DNA of 64,000 nucleotides from the NCBI GenBank assembly GCA_964035755.1, contig CAXIVR010000005.1, positions 14,917,588-14,981,587 on the forward strand. The letters are read 5' to 3'. Within the stretch, counting starts at the first letter, position 1, and each line of letters opens with the position of its first letter. Below are positions 38,641 to 50,161 of the stretch, in pieces. The position numbers were made by a program, and so were the translations under genes. This DNA comes from Teleogryllus oceanicus (lineage: Eukaryota > Arthropoda > Insecta > Orthoptera > Gryllidae). The notes under the pieces are model-generated. The model was not told the origin of the DNA and searched no databases. It was given only the letters and a program-made list of their open reading frames with translations.

Positions 38641-39092
38641 TGCGTCGTGTGCGGCGGCGTAGCGGCGGGCGAGGGCGGGCGAAGTTGAGGGCGAGGAGGG
38701 GAGTTTAAGGGCGAGGGCTGAGGACGAGGGCAAGGGCGAGAGCGTGGGCGAGGGCGTGGGCGAGGGCAAGGGTGAGGGCGAGGGCGAGGGCGGGGAAGAG
38801 GGCAGGGCGAGGGTATGGGCGTGGGCGAGGGCAATGGCCTGGGCGAGAGCGGGGAAGAGGGAGAGGGCGAGGACGCGGGCGGGGCGAGGGAGGGGGAGGG
38901 GGAGAAGAGGGCGAGGGCGAGGACGCGGGCGAGGGTGAGGGTGAGGGCGAGGGTGAGGGTGGGGGCGAGGTTGGGAGCGAGGGCGGGGCGGGGGCGGGGG
39001 CGGGGGCGGGGGCGAGGGGGAAGGCGAGGGCGAGGGCGAGGGCGAGGGTGAGGGCGAGGGCGAGGGCGAGGGCGAGGGCGGGCGAGGGGTAT
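38640..39092. repeat. (GGGCGA)n minisatellite
   Basis: Hexamer gggcga with gggtga, gggcaa and gggcgg variants, about 70 units. The G-rich strand is the plus strand. The Arg/Pro-Ser dipeptide-like open frames are artefacts. Confidence 0.93.
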
Positions 39093-40395
39093 GAGGGCCG
39101 AAGACGACCTCGTGTATGAGACGCAGTTTCTTCGACGAGCCCGCAGTCCTATTCTGTACAACTTTCCCCAGAATAAGGAACAGGCAGCAGAAGACGGCGA
39201 CGCGAGAAAACTCTGTGGCGGATGCTGTCGAGTTTCTGTGTCTCATTCAAAAGGGGGACACTGTCCCATAAGCCCCTTGTGGGAGGACTGGAAACACGTT
39301 TCGTGGCTCCTGGTGGACGGTGGTATGGCTGAAGTTGGTGTAGTGGTGCATCAAAGAACTGGTAATTTCTACGTACTGAGCTTATTTATCTATTGTGTGT
39401 ATTGTATTTTGCACTACCTCTTAATTGAATGCATTTTTTATTATGTACGACTCTAATGGTAGGTACTGATACTATAATAAGTAAGTTGGAAAGCATTTAT
39501 GTTATTTGCAACCAACAGGTTATTTTAAAGGAACGGAATAATGCAACTTCGAATTATGTGTTTTCATGTTAGGCACAACTATAAAAGGAGACAATGTCTC
39601 TTTGATGTCTTACCTGCATAACTAGTAATCTATGTTTTTACTAAGAAATAAGACGAAGCAGTTGCCTCCATAGTACTCGTTTGTACTTTATTTTCTTCTG
39701 AAAAAATTTTTTTTTGAAAATATTCCCTGTATTTTGTAAAAAACTGTAATGTAGAGAAAGCAATGTTTTACACCCTTTACAAAAATCCTATCGATTGCTA
39801 ATTCAGCTACTGTTCTACTGTGGCCAGATCAAACATCGGACGATTTATTTGGATTCATCGACATTTGGATTGAGGCAAGTTCTTTGCGTAGATGCATTAG
39901 AACAGAGATGAATCTGCAATCTCTCATTTCTTTATGATGTAGAGAAACTTGATAACTTTGATAATTCAGTCTTAACGATGTAGGTGATCGTATTGTCTCT
40001 GAAATCAGTATGATGTCTTATGATACGAGGATTGGGGCATAAGTCATGGCAACGTTGCTTGTGTGAGTATACCAGCACGGGTAGAAGATGTGAAATATAC
40101 ACATGAAAAGACAAGGTGCACGGACATTTAACAACACACTGAAATTGTGTTTTCAATATGTATTAAGCCACTTCAAATGACAGTACTGATTTCATGTTCC
40201 AAAGCATTTTAGTATATACGAGTTCACAACATTCCAAAAGCATTGCACACCCTTTCTAAAGGCCCGATTAGACATTCTGTTTTACCGCACGAGCCCACAT
40301 CGGTCCGCACAGTCACAGGTCGTCACGTGCGTTGCTGATCATTGGTTGCTACGCGATCCTCGCAGAAACTCTCCTGCTCATCTGTCCAGAAGGTA

Positions 40396-40434
40396 AATGT
40401 TTATTTATTTATTTATTTGTTTATTTATTTATTT
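40396..40434. repeat. (TTTA)n microsatellite
   Basis: About nine copies of ttta with one g interruption. Confidence 0.9.
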
Positions 40435-40540
40435 GCGTCAAAAAAACAGTTAAAAACTGCGTATGACGTGCTATGGGGAAAAGTGAATTGTGTGCACATT
40501 TTCAAAATTCTGCGATCTCTACACCAAGTCATATACTACT

Positions 40541-40775
40541 TAAATTTTGAATTTTGAAAGGGAGAAAAAACAACAAAAACTCCCATGTAATAAAACCTAT
40601 TTTCAAGGATAAACAAGCAATAAATTTTGAATTTTGAAAGGGAGAAAAAAAACTCCCATGTAATAAAATCCATTTTCAAGGATAAATAAGCAATAAATTT
40701 TGAATTTTGAAAGGGAGAAAAAAACAACAAAAAAACTCCCATGTAATAAAATCTATTTTCAAAGAAAATAAGCAA
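40541..40775. repeat. Three tandem copies of a 73-82-bp unit
   Basis: Units start at 40541, 40621 and 40694 with taaattttgaattttgaaag and end in aagcaa. They differ mainly in the length of an aaaaacaacaaaaa segment, consistent with slippage. No coding signal. Confidence 0.93.
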
Positions 40776-41894
40776 TAAATTTTGGCTCTTATTACTTCCT
40801 GCCGCGACAACATGGAAACGATAATTTGAATAAATGTATTTCCCACTGAATTCTAGAAGACGTGCACAGAAATGAAGTTACATTTATGTCCAGAAGCAAA
40901 ACAAGGGGCCATCTCAGCATTTGCTCAATGGATCAGGGAAACTGGACGAAAAACCTGATCGAGATGGGGGTCATTGACCCGGAAGCTGTAGTACAATAGT
41001 TGTTACAGGTTGTTTATACTCATTTATACAGTCCAAATGGTAAATAATGCATTATGTATCATTGTTAAAATTAGTTCCTTTTCTTGTGATGCTCAGTATA
41101 GTCTCTAATTGTATAGAATGCATTATTTGTAATCTAATTGTATGCATTATTTCCAAGAGCTTCCATGCATGATCTGCGACTGGGAATTTCACCCATGGAG
41201 AATGGCTATCTTGGTGAATGAGCGTTCCTCGAAACTGGTTACATTTATCTCGCACGGCGTCAGTAAGACAACTGATTTCCCATTTTTCTCTGTGATGATA
41301 GAGGCACTCGCAGAACCATCATTGTTGTGAACATACATTAGTTCAGCACTTCTTTCGATCGAAAAATACATTGTGGTGATACGATTATTTTTTTTTAGAA
41401 AAAATAGTGGCCATGACTTCTGCCCGAACCTTCTTGTGTGTTGTTCAACAAATCAAAAAATGTATTTTAATCTCCTCATATCACGATCTTTTAATCTCCT
41501 CATATCAACACTTTTTTACTCACATCACACGATGAAAATCCCTATAAATAGTTTTCCTAATGACAGACATTTACTTAACACACCGAACATCGCATGAAGT
41601 GCTCAACAAAATTACATATTCACGGGCTTCGAGCAAGGAATTTTTGACCCGGTGTAATAAGTGTATCAAGAAATGAAACTTCCGGCACTGATTAACACAG
41701 TTTATTTTTCACATCTAAGGAGTGTAAATAAAAGGAATAAAAAAATATGTGTGCATAATCCCCCCACTGCCTTCGTCGCCGGAATCGCCATCGTCAATGA
41801 ATTTATTACACAACCTATGTGGTGCTTATGGGATACACTCTTTCGTGTTGCAGCGATGCCAGTAATTGCTTTACCACATTAATACTCCTCCTAT

Positions 41895-42125
41895 ACTTGG
41901 GTTTCTGTAACGTCGCAACTGAGGGTTTTATCTTCAAGATGGAATATGGCACGGATTTTCGCGTCTTTCTCGGTCGTGCCGTTAGAGTCGCTTGATCTTC
42001 AGCACTGCTTGATACGGTTGCGATCATGTGACATCTTGCGGCAGGATAGAGAAAGACGCAAAAGGTCGTGCCATATTCCATCTTGAAGATAATACCCTCA
42101 GCTGCCACGTTACGAAAACCCAAGT
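41895..42125. mobile_element. MITE-like element with ~90-bp inverted repeats
   Basis: The left arm (41895-41985) and right arm (42035-42125) are inverted copies starting acttgggtttc. Both carry ttatcttcaagatggaatat, ggcacg and gcgtctttctc. The arms account for about 80 percent of the element. No clear target duplication and no open frame. Confidence 0.8.
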
Positions 42126-42219
42126 CTTAACTTGGTGATCACAGAATGGGTACAATGCCACCGGGCAACACCTGCACAGTTTAAGAATAAAGCTTTTATA
42201 TCTTTAAAATAAAAAAAAA

Positions 42220-42560
42220 TGTGCAAGAGAATAAGAACAAGAAGATGAAAGAGGAGGAGAAGATAAAAAACGAGAAGAAGATTATGATGATGAGAAAGAA
42301 GAAGCGGAAAGAAGAAGTGGAAAGAAAGCAAGAAGCGGATAGAAGAAGAAGCGGAAAAACGAAGAAGCCGAAAAAAGCAGCAGAAAGAAGAAGAAGAAGT
42401 GGAAAGAAGAGGAAGAAGCAGAAAGAAGAAGAAGCGGAAAAACGAAGAAGCCGAAAAATATAGCCGAAAGAAGAAGAAGAAGAGCAAAAAGACGAAAAAG
42501 CGGAAAGAATAAAAAGAAGCGGAAAGAAGAAACAAAAGAGGAAAGATGAAGTAAGAACAC
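42220..42560. repeat. Purine-rich (GAA)-type repeat with a ~79-bp internal duplication
   Basis: Nearly all purine with scattered c and t. The phrase agaagcggaaaaacgaagaa occurs twice about 79 bp apart (near 42350 and 42430). The Lys-rich plus-strand and Phe/Ser-rich minus-strand open frames are compositional. Confidence 0.85.
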
Positions 42561-42722
42561 TCGACTTGGCCCAACACTGTGTTCTAAATTCACCTAACGA
42601 ATCATGTTTTCTGCACATTCTTGCTTCTCGCCAATGAAGCTTCGGTGGATGATTAGTACACTTTATTATACGTTATTTATTATAACCATGTAAATTTAAA
42701 ATCCCTTCATATAAAGGACAGT

Positions 42723-42723
42723 A

Positions 42724-42775
<52 letters not shown>
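42723..42775. repeat. (ATT)n microsatellite
   Basis: About 17 copies of att. Confidence 0.95.
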
Positions 42776-42776
<1 letters not shown>

Positions 42777-43514
42777 GGCATTTTTAAAGCTAAGGTATTA
42801 ATTTACTTGGTTAATTCCTAATTTCAAAAGTGTAGTCCAAATAATTATTTATCGCTTGCAATTCCCCAAAAGATAATTTGAAATGAAATACATAATGAAA
42901 AGTGCAATGAGGAAAATCTATTTCATAACGCACTGCAAATTTCAAGTATTACATAGTCGCATAAATGTGAGGAAACTGAATTTTCCTTTGAAGGCACATG
43001 TCCAACAGTGAATTCAATTTGCTCTTTCGCGGAATGTAATTATTTCTGCGACAATTATTAAAAGTTAAAAATCAGTTCATAACTAATCATTTGGGAGAAC
43101 AAATGCATTTTTAATGCTTGGTTAATTAAAGTTAATTATTAAAGCACAGTTTATTTTAAATGGTTAACTTGTACTACTTTATAACTTTATCACATGATTC
43201 ATATATCGTTACTAAGGTAATGGTGGACAAGGAGGATACTCTGAGAATATGGCTTTCATTTAGGCAAATGTTTAATGAATCAGTGAAAATGAATACAAAT
43301 TAGGGAGACTGACAAGGAGGTATGATAAATGAAAGACGCTTGATATTTTAATCTAAAATGCGTTTGTTTATGAGAACACACGTGACAATTCGTAGAAAAG
43401 ATTAAAATAATGCAATCTCCAAAAATCCGATTCGAAAATTCGGTAATAAAATCCGTTTTGAGGGTTCGCGAGTAGAAAGAAGTGGTTTTTACCATGATGT
43501 GTATCTAGAAGTAG

Positions 43515-44000
43515 AGTCGAATGTGTGAGGAGAGAGAGTGTAGAAGTGTGTGTGTGTGTGTGAGAGAGAGTGAGTGAGTGTGAGTGTGGTGAGTGAGTGT
43601 GGTGAGTGAGTGTGTGTGAGTGAGTGTGTGTGAGTGAGTGTGTTGGTGAGTGTGTGATGGTAGTGTGGTGTGTGGTGTGAGTGTGTGTGTGAGTGCGTGA
43701 GTGTGGTGTGTGTAGTGAGTTGTGTGTAGTGTTGTGTGAGTGTGTGTAGTGTCTTGGAGATGATGGTGTGGATGTGAGCTGAGTGATGTGTCAGTGAGGA
43801 TGTGTAAATATGGATGAGTGATTATGGTTGTGCGAGTACGAATGTGTGAGTACGAATGTGTGAGTATGGATGTGTTTAATTGTTAATATGTATGTTAATG
43901 GGTCGATGTGTTAATGAGTCGATGAGTTAAGGAGTCGATGTGTTAATGGGGGATGATACTGAGGCAATGTGTTAGTGGGGCGATGTGTCAATGCGTCGAT
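43515..44000. repeat. GT-rich degenerate repeats, then tgttaatgagtcgatg units
   Basis: 43530-43740 is gtgagtgtgtg of variable phase. 43860-44010 repeats a motif near gatgtgttaatgagtc about six times. Confidence 0.85.
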
Positions 44001-44253
44001 GTATTAATGGATATTGCTATATCCATAGTATCCGATATAGTCATATTTTCCAGTCCATTTAGTCCTGATAACGATTAAAACGAAGAACGTAAACCATTCA
44101 TATCCTCTCAAATCGCAAGGCGCATTCTTGCATCAACCTTGCTATACGGGCGTGCATGTTGCAAGTCCAAATGAAGGAGGCCTCCTTGTCAGTGGTGGTG
44201 AGGGACTGGGTGGGGTGGGGTGGGGTGGGGGTGGACGGGATCCCAGAGCTCAC

Positions 44254-44270
44254 CGCCCGCCAGGGGGCAG
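44254..44270 (+). promoter_or_regulatory. CTCF-like motif
   Basis: CGCCCGCCAGGGGGCAG closely fits the core of the conserved CTCF site (CCAnnAGGGGGCGC-like). It lies in a short GC-rich segment next to a tggggtggggt repeat. About 75 bp further, ggcggccattttg (44331-44343) resembles a YY1/Pho site. Confidence 0.4.
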
Positions 44271-45827
44271 CAGCCACCGGCGCTCCAAGAACAGTCACTG
44301 GCCGAACAGCCGATGGTCGACTTCCTCTACAGGCGGCCATTTTGGTAAGCACAGTTCACACAGCAACTTGCATTCAATTTACACATTTGATCCCCTCTTG
44401 CAGATTTAACGGTAGGTTCACGTCACGTACAAAATCTAGCAAACAATGAAACTGCACTAATAATATTACAACAATATGTAGGGAATGTAAAACAAATATT
44501 ATCCCACCATTGGTTATTTAAATTTGTTTAGATAATTTTTCTCGTACGTTGTCTAATGAATTTAGACGAGATAAATGTATATGTTCAAATTATTCTTTTG
44601 AAGATGTAATTCCACCAGTAGAAGATGTACTTATTAGTTAAGAAGCGATGGTGAACCTATGACACGCGTGTCAACGAAGGCACACCGAGATGTTTTGAGT
44701 GACACAAATTGTTTACGGACCGTCACGGCTCAATAACTAATATTTTGACAGTTAAATAATATTAAAGATTATTACAGATACTGTCAGAGATGAATTTAGC
44801 AGCGCTTCCGTGGGCTTCATGTTTCTCGAAATACCAACCGTCAACTGAAGATTTACTAATTGAATTTCATAAACAGAAAAGTCACTAATGAAGAGAAGTA
44901 TGTATTTTTGCTTTATAAGAAATAAAAATTTAATTTTTTACTAGATATAAAGCTAGGATTTTTAATGAATTTTGACCTGTCAAACTAAAACGGTTTAGCA
45001 ACATTCTAACAAAGCAAAACGCTTGTTCCACTGAATCGCGAATATTCTGTGTGACTGGAAAATCTTTATCATCCGACAAATTCTTAAGATTCATCTAGGT
45101 CTTCTTTTTCTCATTTCCAGGAATTCTTCAGCCACTTCTGCAACTCGCAAGCAAACCGATTTCTTTTGATAGGATTAAGAAATTATGGTAAATAGACTAT
45201 TTTATGCACTTGTTACTGTTTATCCATTTTTGTGAGTTTCCCTCTTGTTATAGTTTACTCTTTGCTTCTTCCTGTGTGAACAGCAACAAAAGACTTTATG
45301 TGAAATTGAACATATGTTACTGCGCGAAATTTCCAAACTCAAAAAGATGGCTTACGATCTGGTACCCATTTTGCCAGATGTTCATTTGAATTATTAACCT
45401 TCCTGTGGGCAATATTGAGAGGATTCGTTTCTAAGGATCGGGGTGTTGCGACCAGGGGCTGAAAGTCAAGGTCATCTGAGCCAGGCGGTCCGTGAGCGGG
45501 AGGCATGCATTGGTGGCCGCGTGGCGGATGACGCCGCGACTCCCGTCCCCTGATGTGCCGCGATGGGACTTTACTCTAAACGCGAGCTCTCCGGACGCGC
45601 CATTCCACCTACCACAATACTCCCTGGAAGCAAGCAGAGCATAAATAACTCCTTCTCATTTCATTCCACCACTGTTTATTTTGTGGCTCGTACAGTCGTC
45701 GTCGGATTCTACTTGAGTCGCCATTGATTGGAAACTGACTCTGTCGATCCATCATTGAATACATATTCTTAGAGCAACCAGTCTTAGAGCAACCAGTGTT
45801 GATCCAATTTCGGAGGACCAAATGCAA

Positions 45828-45990
45828 AGGATAAAGATGGCGCGCGGAGAGCTAACGTTTCTGGAGCAGAAAATAAGCGCCCGGTTCCCGCGCATGCGCC
45901 CGCGCCCGCGCCCTGCAGCGCAGCTGCCTCTCCGCGCGTCGCTCTCAGCCTCTTGGATGCAGCAGGGCGGCCAATCATCTCACAGGACGC
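45828..45990. promoter_or_regulatory. Promoter-like GC-rich segment with NRF1/Ewg-type site
   Basis: Contains aaagatggcg (YY1/Pho-like), gcgcatgcgc (the palindromic site of NRF1 and its insect relative Ewg, near 45890) and ggccaatca (CCAAT box, near 45970) within 150 bp of non-repetitive GC-rich DNA. Such clusters are typical of TATA-less promoters. No associated exon was identified. Confidence 0.4.
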
Positions 45991-46097
45991 GTTCACACAA
46001 ATGGAATAATCATATCATTACAGAATGCTGCGCAACGAAGGAGCAGAAGCAAGGGGTGGAACCAAGCCTACATTTTCGCCAATCTTTCATAGAAACT

Positions 46098-46114
46098 TAA
46101 TAATAATAATAATA

Positions 46115-46153
<39 letters not shown>
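46098..46153. repeat. (AAT)n microsatellite
   Basis: About 18 copies of aat with one slip. Confidence 0.95.
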
Positions 46154-46475
46154 TTAGACAAGTCTGTTGAAGAAACAATAGCAATGATCCGCCTATTTCT
46201 GGGGTATAAAATGCTTGTAAAAGTAAATGTAGGTGTAAAATTATTTAAAGGTGTATTGCTCTTTAAAATATATTAGTAATTTTTAAGGTGCATACAAAAC
46301 CTTCCCTTCTTTGTTGCTGAACGAAGTCGTTCGAAATGCCGGCCTGGTCGCTAAGGCTGGAGTGTTGTGGCTGCCTCGGCTCGAAGGGTTGCTGTTTGGA
46401 AGCCCGCCTTGGAGATGTTTGGTGTGTCATGTTACCTTAATGTGTTCCCGAAAAATGAATTCGAAACAGTTTTTT

Positions 46476-46476
46476 A

Positions 46477-46524
<48 letters not shown>

Positions 46525-46620
46525 ATTATTATTATTATTATTACTATTATTATTACTATTATTATTACACTATTATTACTACTATTATTATTATTATATC
46601 ATCATCATCATCATCATCAT
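46476..46620. repeat. (ATT)n(ATC)n microsatellite
   Basis: Long att run with act interruptions, ending in eight copies of atc. Confidence 0.95.
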
Positions 46621-47235
46621 TGGAAAGCCGTCTGTCAGTTCATTTACCACGTGGATTGAACATAATATAACCGAATTATAAAAATTTGTTTGCATCAAAA
46701 GAGTTTTTTCAATTTTTTTTCAATAAAGTCTTAAAAAAGAAGAGTAAGTAGTGTTTAGTTGTTACTACGTACTATAAATGAACATAATTAGGTTCGTTAG
46801 TTGCATTCGAAATGAATGAATATTCTGAAATTCACGCGGATATTAATGGAAAAGGATTTTTCAATGGTGAAGATTATTTCCTTGTTTGGCTTATTTAGTG
46901 ACTGTCGACGGTACAAGTAGATAATTAAGTTACCTGAACGTAAAGAGGACAGATATAACTTAACACAAATGAAGTTTAAGAGAAAGAAAAGTTTGGAATT
47001 GGTTCCCGCGGTTATCCTTTATGTCCGCTTCGGCATTATAAGTTCTTAATAATTTTCCTACAATCTATCTCGTTTCTTCACAATAAACAAATAATAATAA
47101 ACCAGTAAGCTTTCAAATAAACTAAAGGTAAAATATTTCATTAAGTTGTACTTTTGCATATTAAAAATCGAAAATATAATTAACACATTAAAAATGAATT
47201 GTGGGAATTCTGATTTGGTGTTGTTGACGTTCTTA

Positions 47236-47454
47236 TAAGAAGAAATAAAAGAGGTATATTCGTCAACATATTAGCTTTATTAAATAGCCGGCTTTTGACG
47301 GCTTTGCCGTCATCGTCAGTCTCGCTGCTGTCGGCAAAAGTCGTCCGACTTTTGCCGGCAGCAGCGAGACTGACGATGACGGCAAAGCCGTCGAAAGCCG
47401 GCTATTTAATAAAGCTAATATGTTGATGAAGATTACCTCTTTTATTTCTTCTTA
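47236..47454. repeat. Near-perfect 219-bp palindrome (foldback element)
   Basis: The arms 47236-47343 and 47346-47454 are inverted copies separated by two bases, with only a few differences (tattcgtcaac against tcttcatcaac in one place, gctgtcgg against gctgccgg in another). The inner part is GC-rich (gccggcttttgacggctttg) and the outer part AT-rich (taagaagaaataaaagaggt). It has no coding capacity and would fold into a long hairpin. Confidence 0.93.
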
Positions 47455-47639
47455 CATTAAAAATGGAAAATATAAAACCAACGAAATATTTTTGAAACAG
47501 CGTTAGGTTCAAATCAAAAGTGTCAATTCATAATGGGAGTACTCTTGGGATGATTGTTATATGGGTGGTAACTGATTTGAATAAATTGAGTAAAATTATA
47601 AATAAACGGCTGAGGGTGCACCAAATCCGCCATTGGAAG

Positions 47640-47880
47640 GCAGAGAAAAGAGGTTTTAGAACGCCGCGCCAGAGAGGGGCAGGTCGGACCAAGCTCCCGG
47701 TCGCCGTTTGCAAGTCTCCGAGAGGCTGTGCGCGTCGCGAGGCTGTGGCCGCTGCGCGTAGTGGCGTGGCGGGCGGGGCGTGGCGGGCGTGGCGGGGTGC
47801 CGGGGGTGGATGTGGCTCTGCACGAGCTGCCGTCGCTCGCGGAACGGGATGGGAGTGGCAGCGCTGCTTCTCATCCGCTG
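47640..47880. other. GC-rich island
   Basis: CpG-rich mixed sequence with a ggcgggcgtggcg stretch. No recognisable protein. Confidence 0.4.
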
Positions 47881-48130
47881 TTGGACTCCTTAGATACAGA
47901 GAGTAGCGTAGCCTCACCGACAGCTCCAATTCAACACCCTCTCACTTGGTAGCCCCGGCAGGCAGCATACACAAGTCAAGGAAAAAGTTATAAAAATTGG
48001 AGGCATGAGCTATTCAAGTATATTAATATAGGATTGGGGTAGATTGGTGGCTGCCAACTCAGCTACAATTGGGCATAGTTCAAATGGATATAAACTACTC
48101 TCAGTATCTATACTTCGATTTTTTTAACCC

Positions 48131-48270
48131 GGCGTTTCGAGGTCACGCGCGAAAAAGGGAGGAGGAAGGCAGACTCCAAAAGCGAGTCGTAAAAGTGAGA
48201 GCTGTAGTGACGTTGCAGCTCCCTACTAGAGTCTGCCTTCCCTCTCCCTTTTTCGTGTCGTTGAGACGCC
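48131..48270. repeat. 140-bp inverted-repeat element
   Basis: The arms 48131-48176 and 48228-48270 contain cgaaaaagggaggaggaagg + cagactc and its inverted near-copy gagtctgccttccctctccc + tttttcg, with ggcgtttc / gagacgcc at the ends. Probably a small MITE; no clear target duplication. Confidence 0.75.
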
Positions 48271-48299
48271 ACGTTTAAAAAAAAATTGGAAGAATTGGG

Positions 48300-48640
48300 A
48301 GTCTACCCGCTGTCGCTGGCCGCCGCCGCATGCCTCTCCGGCGACTCGCCCTACGCAGACAGGAGGGCGCGGGTGGTGTGGGGGAGGGGAGGGGGGAGGG
48401 GGAGCGCCGGGACCGCGGCCCGCCACCATCACCACTACGAGCATCGCAGCCAGCGGAGCGACCGCGCGAAAGACTAGAGAAGCGTCCCCCGCGGGCAACG
48501 GACCTAGGGCCGAGCGGAGCGGAGGCGGAGGCGGAGGCGGAGGCGGTCAGAGTCTTTGGTCTTTGGGCTTGGGGGGCGGGCGCGCCGCGTCCACGCTCGT
48601 CCCGCCCAGCAACGCGGCCTTCTCACCTGGGGAACACAGC
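48300..48640. other. GC-rich island
   Basis: CpG-rich, with (ggaggc)n at 48522-48545 and a donor-like minus-strand site (tccccag, then gtgagaag) near 48625. No recognisable protein. Confidence 0.4.
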
Positions 48641-48869
48641 ACTGCACACTGAAAAGGCCACAACACACACCACACCACACACGGGGGCCGGGCTCCGAGC
48701 ACCGGGGCATGCTCCGATTCAAGGAATATGCGAGTGGCCCGCTGCCGCCAATCACCTCACGATTCAGCAGGACAAGAACAGACATTCACTCCGAACATCC
48801 GCAAAGCACGTTTCAATTCACCACGTTTCAAATGATCCGTCAAATATATATACTTAATATTTTCACAAT

Positions 48870-50161
48870 GCGGAAGGAAATGTATACGCATTTACATTGA
48901 TTGATGGGCAACAGTGTTTTCTAGAAATTTCATTCCAAAGATATTTGTTTATTCAAAATAATTGCGTATGCTTTTTGTATGAGGGAAAGGAGACAAAGAC
49001 AGTTTCTAATATGAAACTGAATGCGTCACTCCTACAATGCCGCATTACGATAGTCAAAGGCAATTCTCTAGATCCAGCGCCTTGATTCGTTAATCGTATT
49101 CGGTTCTAGACCGACTGAAATCAACATGTGATTGACGTGCTCAGACATTTACATGAAACATTTATGATGGTATCGAGAAGACGTAGAGTTGACTGTTTGG
49201 ATTGTGGATATTGTTGTTTTGATTAAATGGCAATCACATCTTTCTTTCAATCGGAGTATATGCCAAGCGCTCATCTCTAACAGGCAATCATGTAGGGCAT
49301 TTAAATTATTTTAGCGAAAACGTTTGAAGAAGTAATCGCTTTTGAATCGTTCTGAATCATTTTACCGTTTTCGACATTTTTTTTTCTTGTCGTGAGAGTC
49401 GCAAATGCATTCTAAATAGTACACCCTGCACATTAACAATACTTACAGCGACTCTCCTTCCTGCAGAACATTTAAATCGAAATGCATGACCAAATTGTAA
49501 TATTTATTAAGTCTATACAAGTTGAAATTAAAATTATCTACGAAATCGTATTCACTGTCTACTTTCAATGCAAGCTTGATGCAGGAGACTTAAAAAAGCA
49601 TGCGCGTTAACGAAGTTTTCACCTGAAAGCGGACACTTATAGCATGCCATTTCCCTGAAGCTATCTTCCTGAGGTTCAAAAAGTAGAAAACAAATCGAAT
49701 AATTTATATAATAATTAGATTATAATATATTTTAATTTTTTTATTCCTACAGTAAAAATATAAATATAAGCATAACGCATTTATAGTTCTACATTCACAC
49801 GCACTGTACATAAACATGAACTTTTGTGAATTTTTTGACAGTAGAAATGAGCTCTTGAGGCAGGCAAAAACTATTAGACTTCTATAAATGCACCAAGAGG
49901 CATCTAACTACTATATTTATAGAGAGAAAATTGGTGTAAAAACAATTAAACTTGTATTCTCTCTTTTGAATGCATTTCAGTGAGTTTTAAAATCATTTTA
50001 AATGTCTTCAGATTATATCTTGGTCCGTATGCATACAATTTTCTGAAAATATTCTCTGTGAAGTTTTATACTTTCTGAAATTTATTATTGAATTTTATTC
50101 TTCATTAATGTATTTCATTTGTCAGCTTACTTCCTTTCATAACATATTATGCAACTCTACA
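48870..50161. other. AT-rich intronic DNA, nothing recognised
   Basis: Unique-looking AT-rich sequence up to the left end of the long-inverted-repeat transposon. Confidence 0.5.

Noticed and set aside
37954..39246. 430-codon minus-strand open frame (and 361-codon neighbour)
   Set aside because: It spans the (GGGCGA)n array and the GC island. The translation is Pro/Ser/Arg/Ala low complexity and open only because stop codons are rare at this composition.
44340..44402. Short plus-strand intron (gtaagc to ctcttgcag)
   Set aside because: It would be only about 58 bp and neither side has supported coding sequence.
45430..45660. Minus-strand open stretch reading GVIRHAATNACLPLTDRLAQ
   Set aside because: It looks peptide-like but I could not tie it to a family or an exon with splice sites; it may be a repeat fragment.
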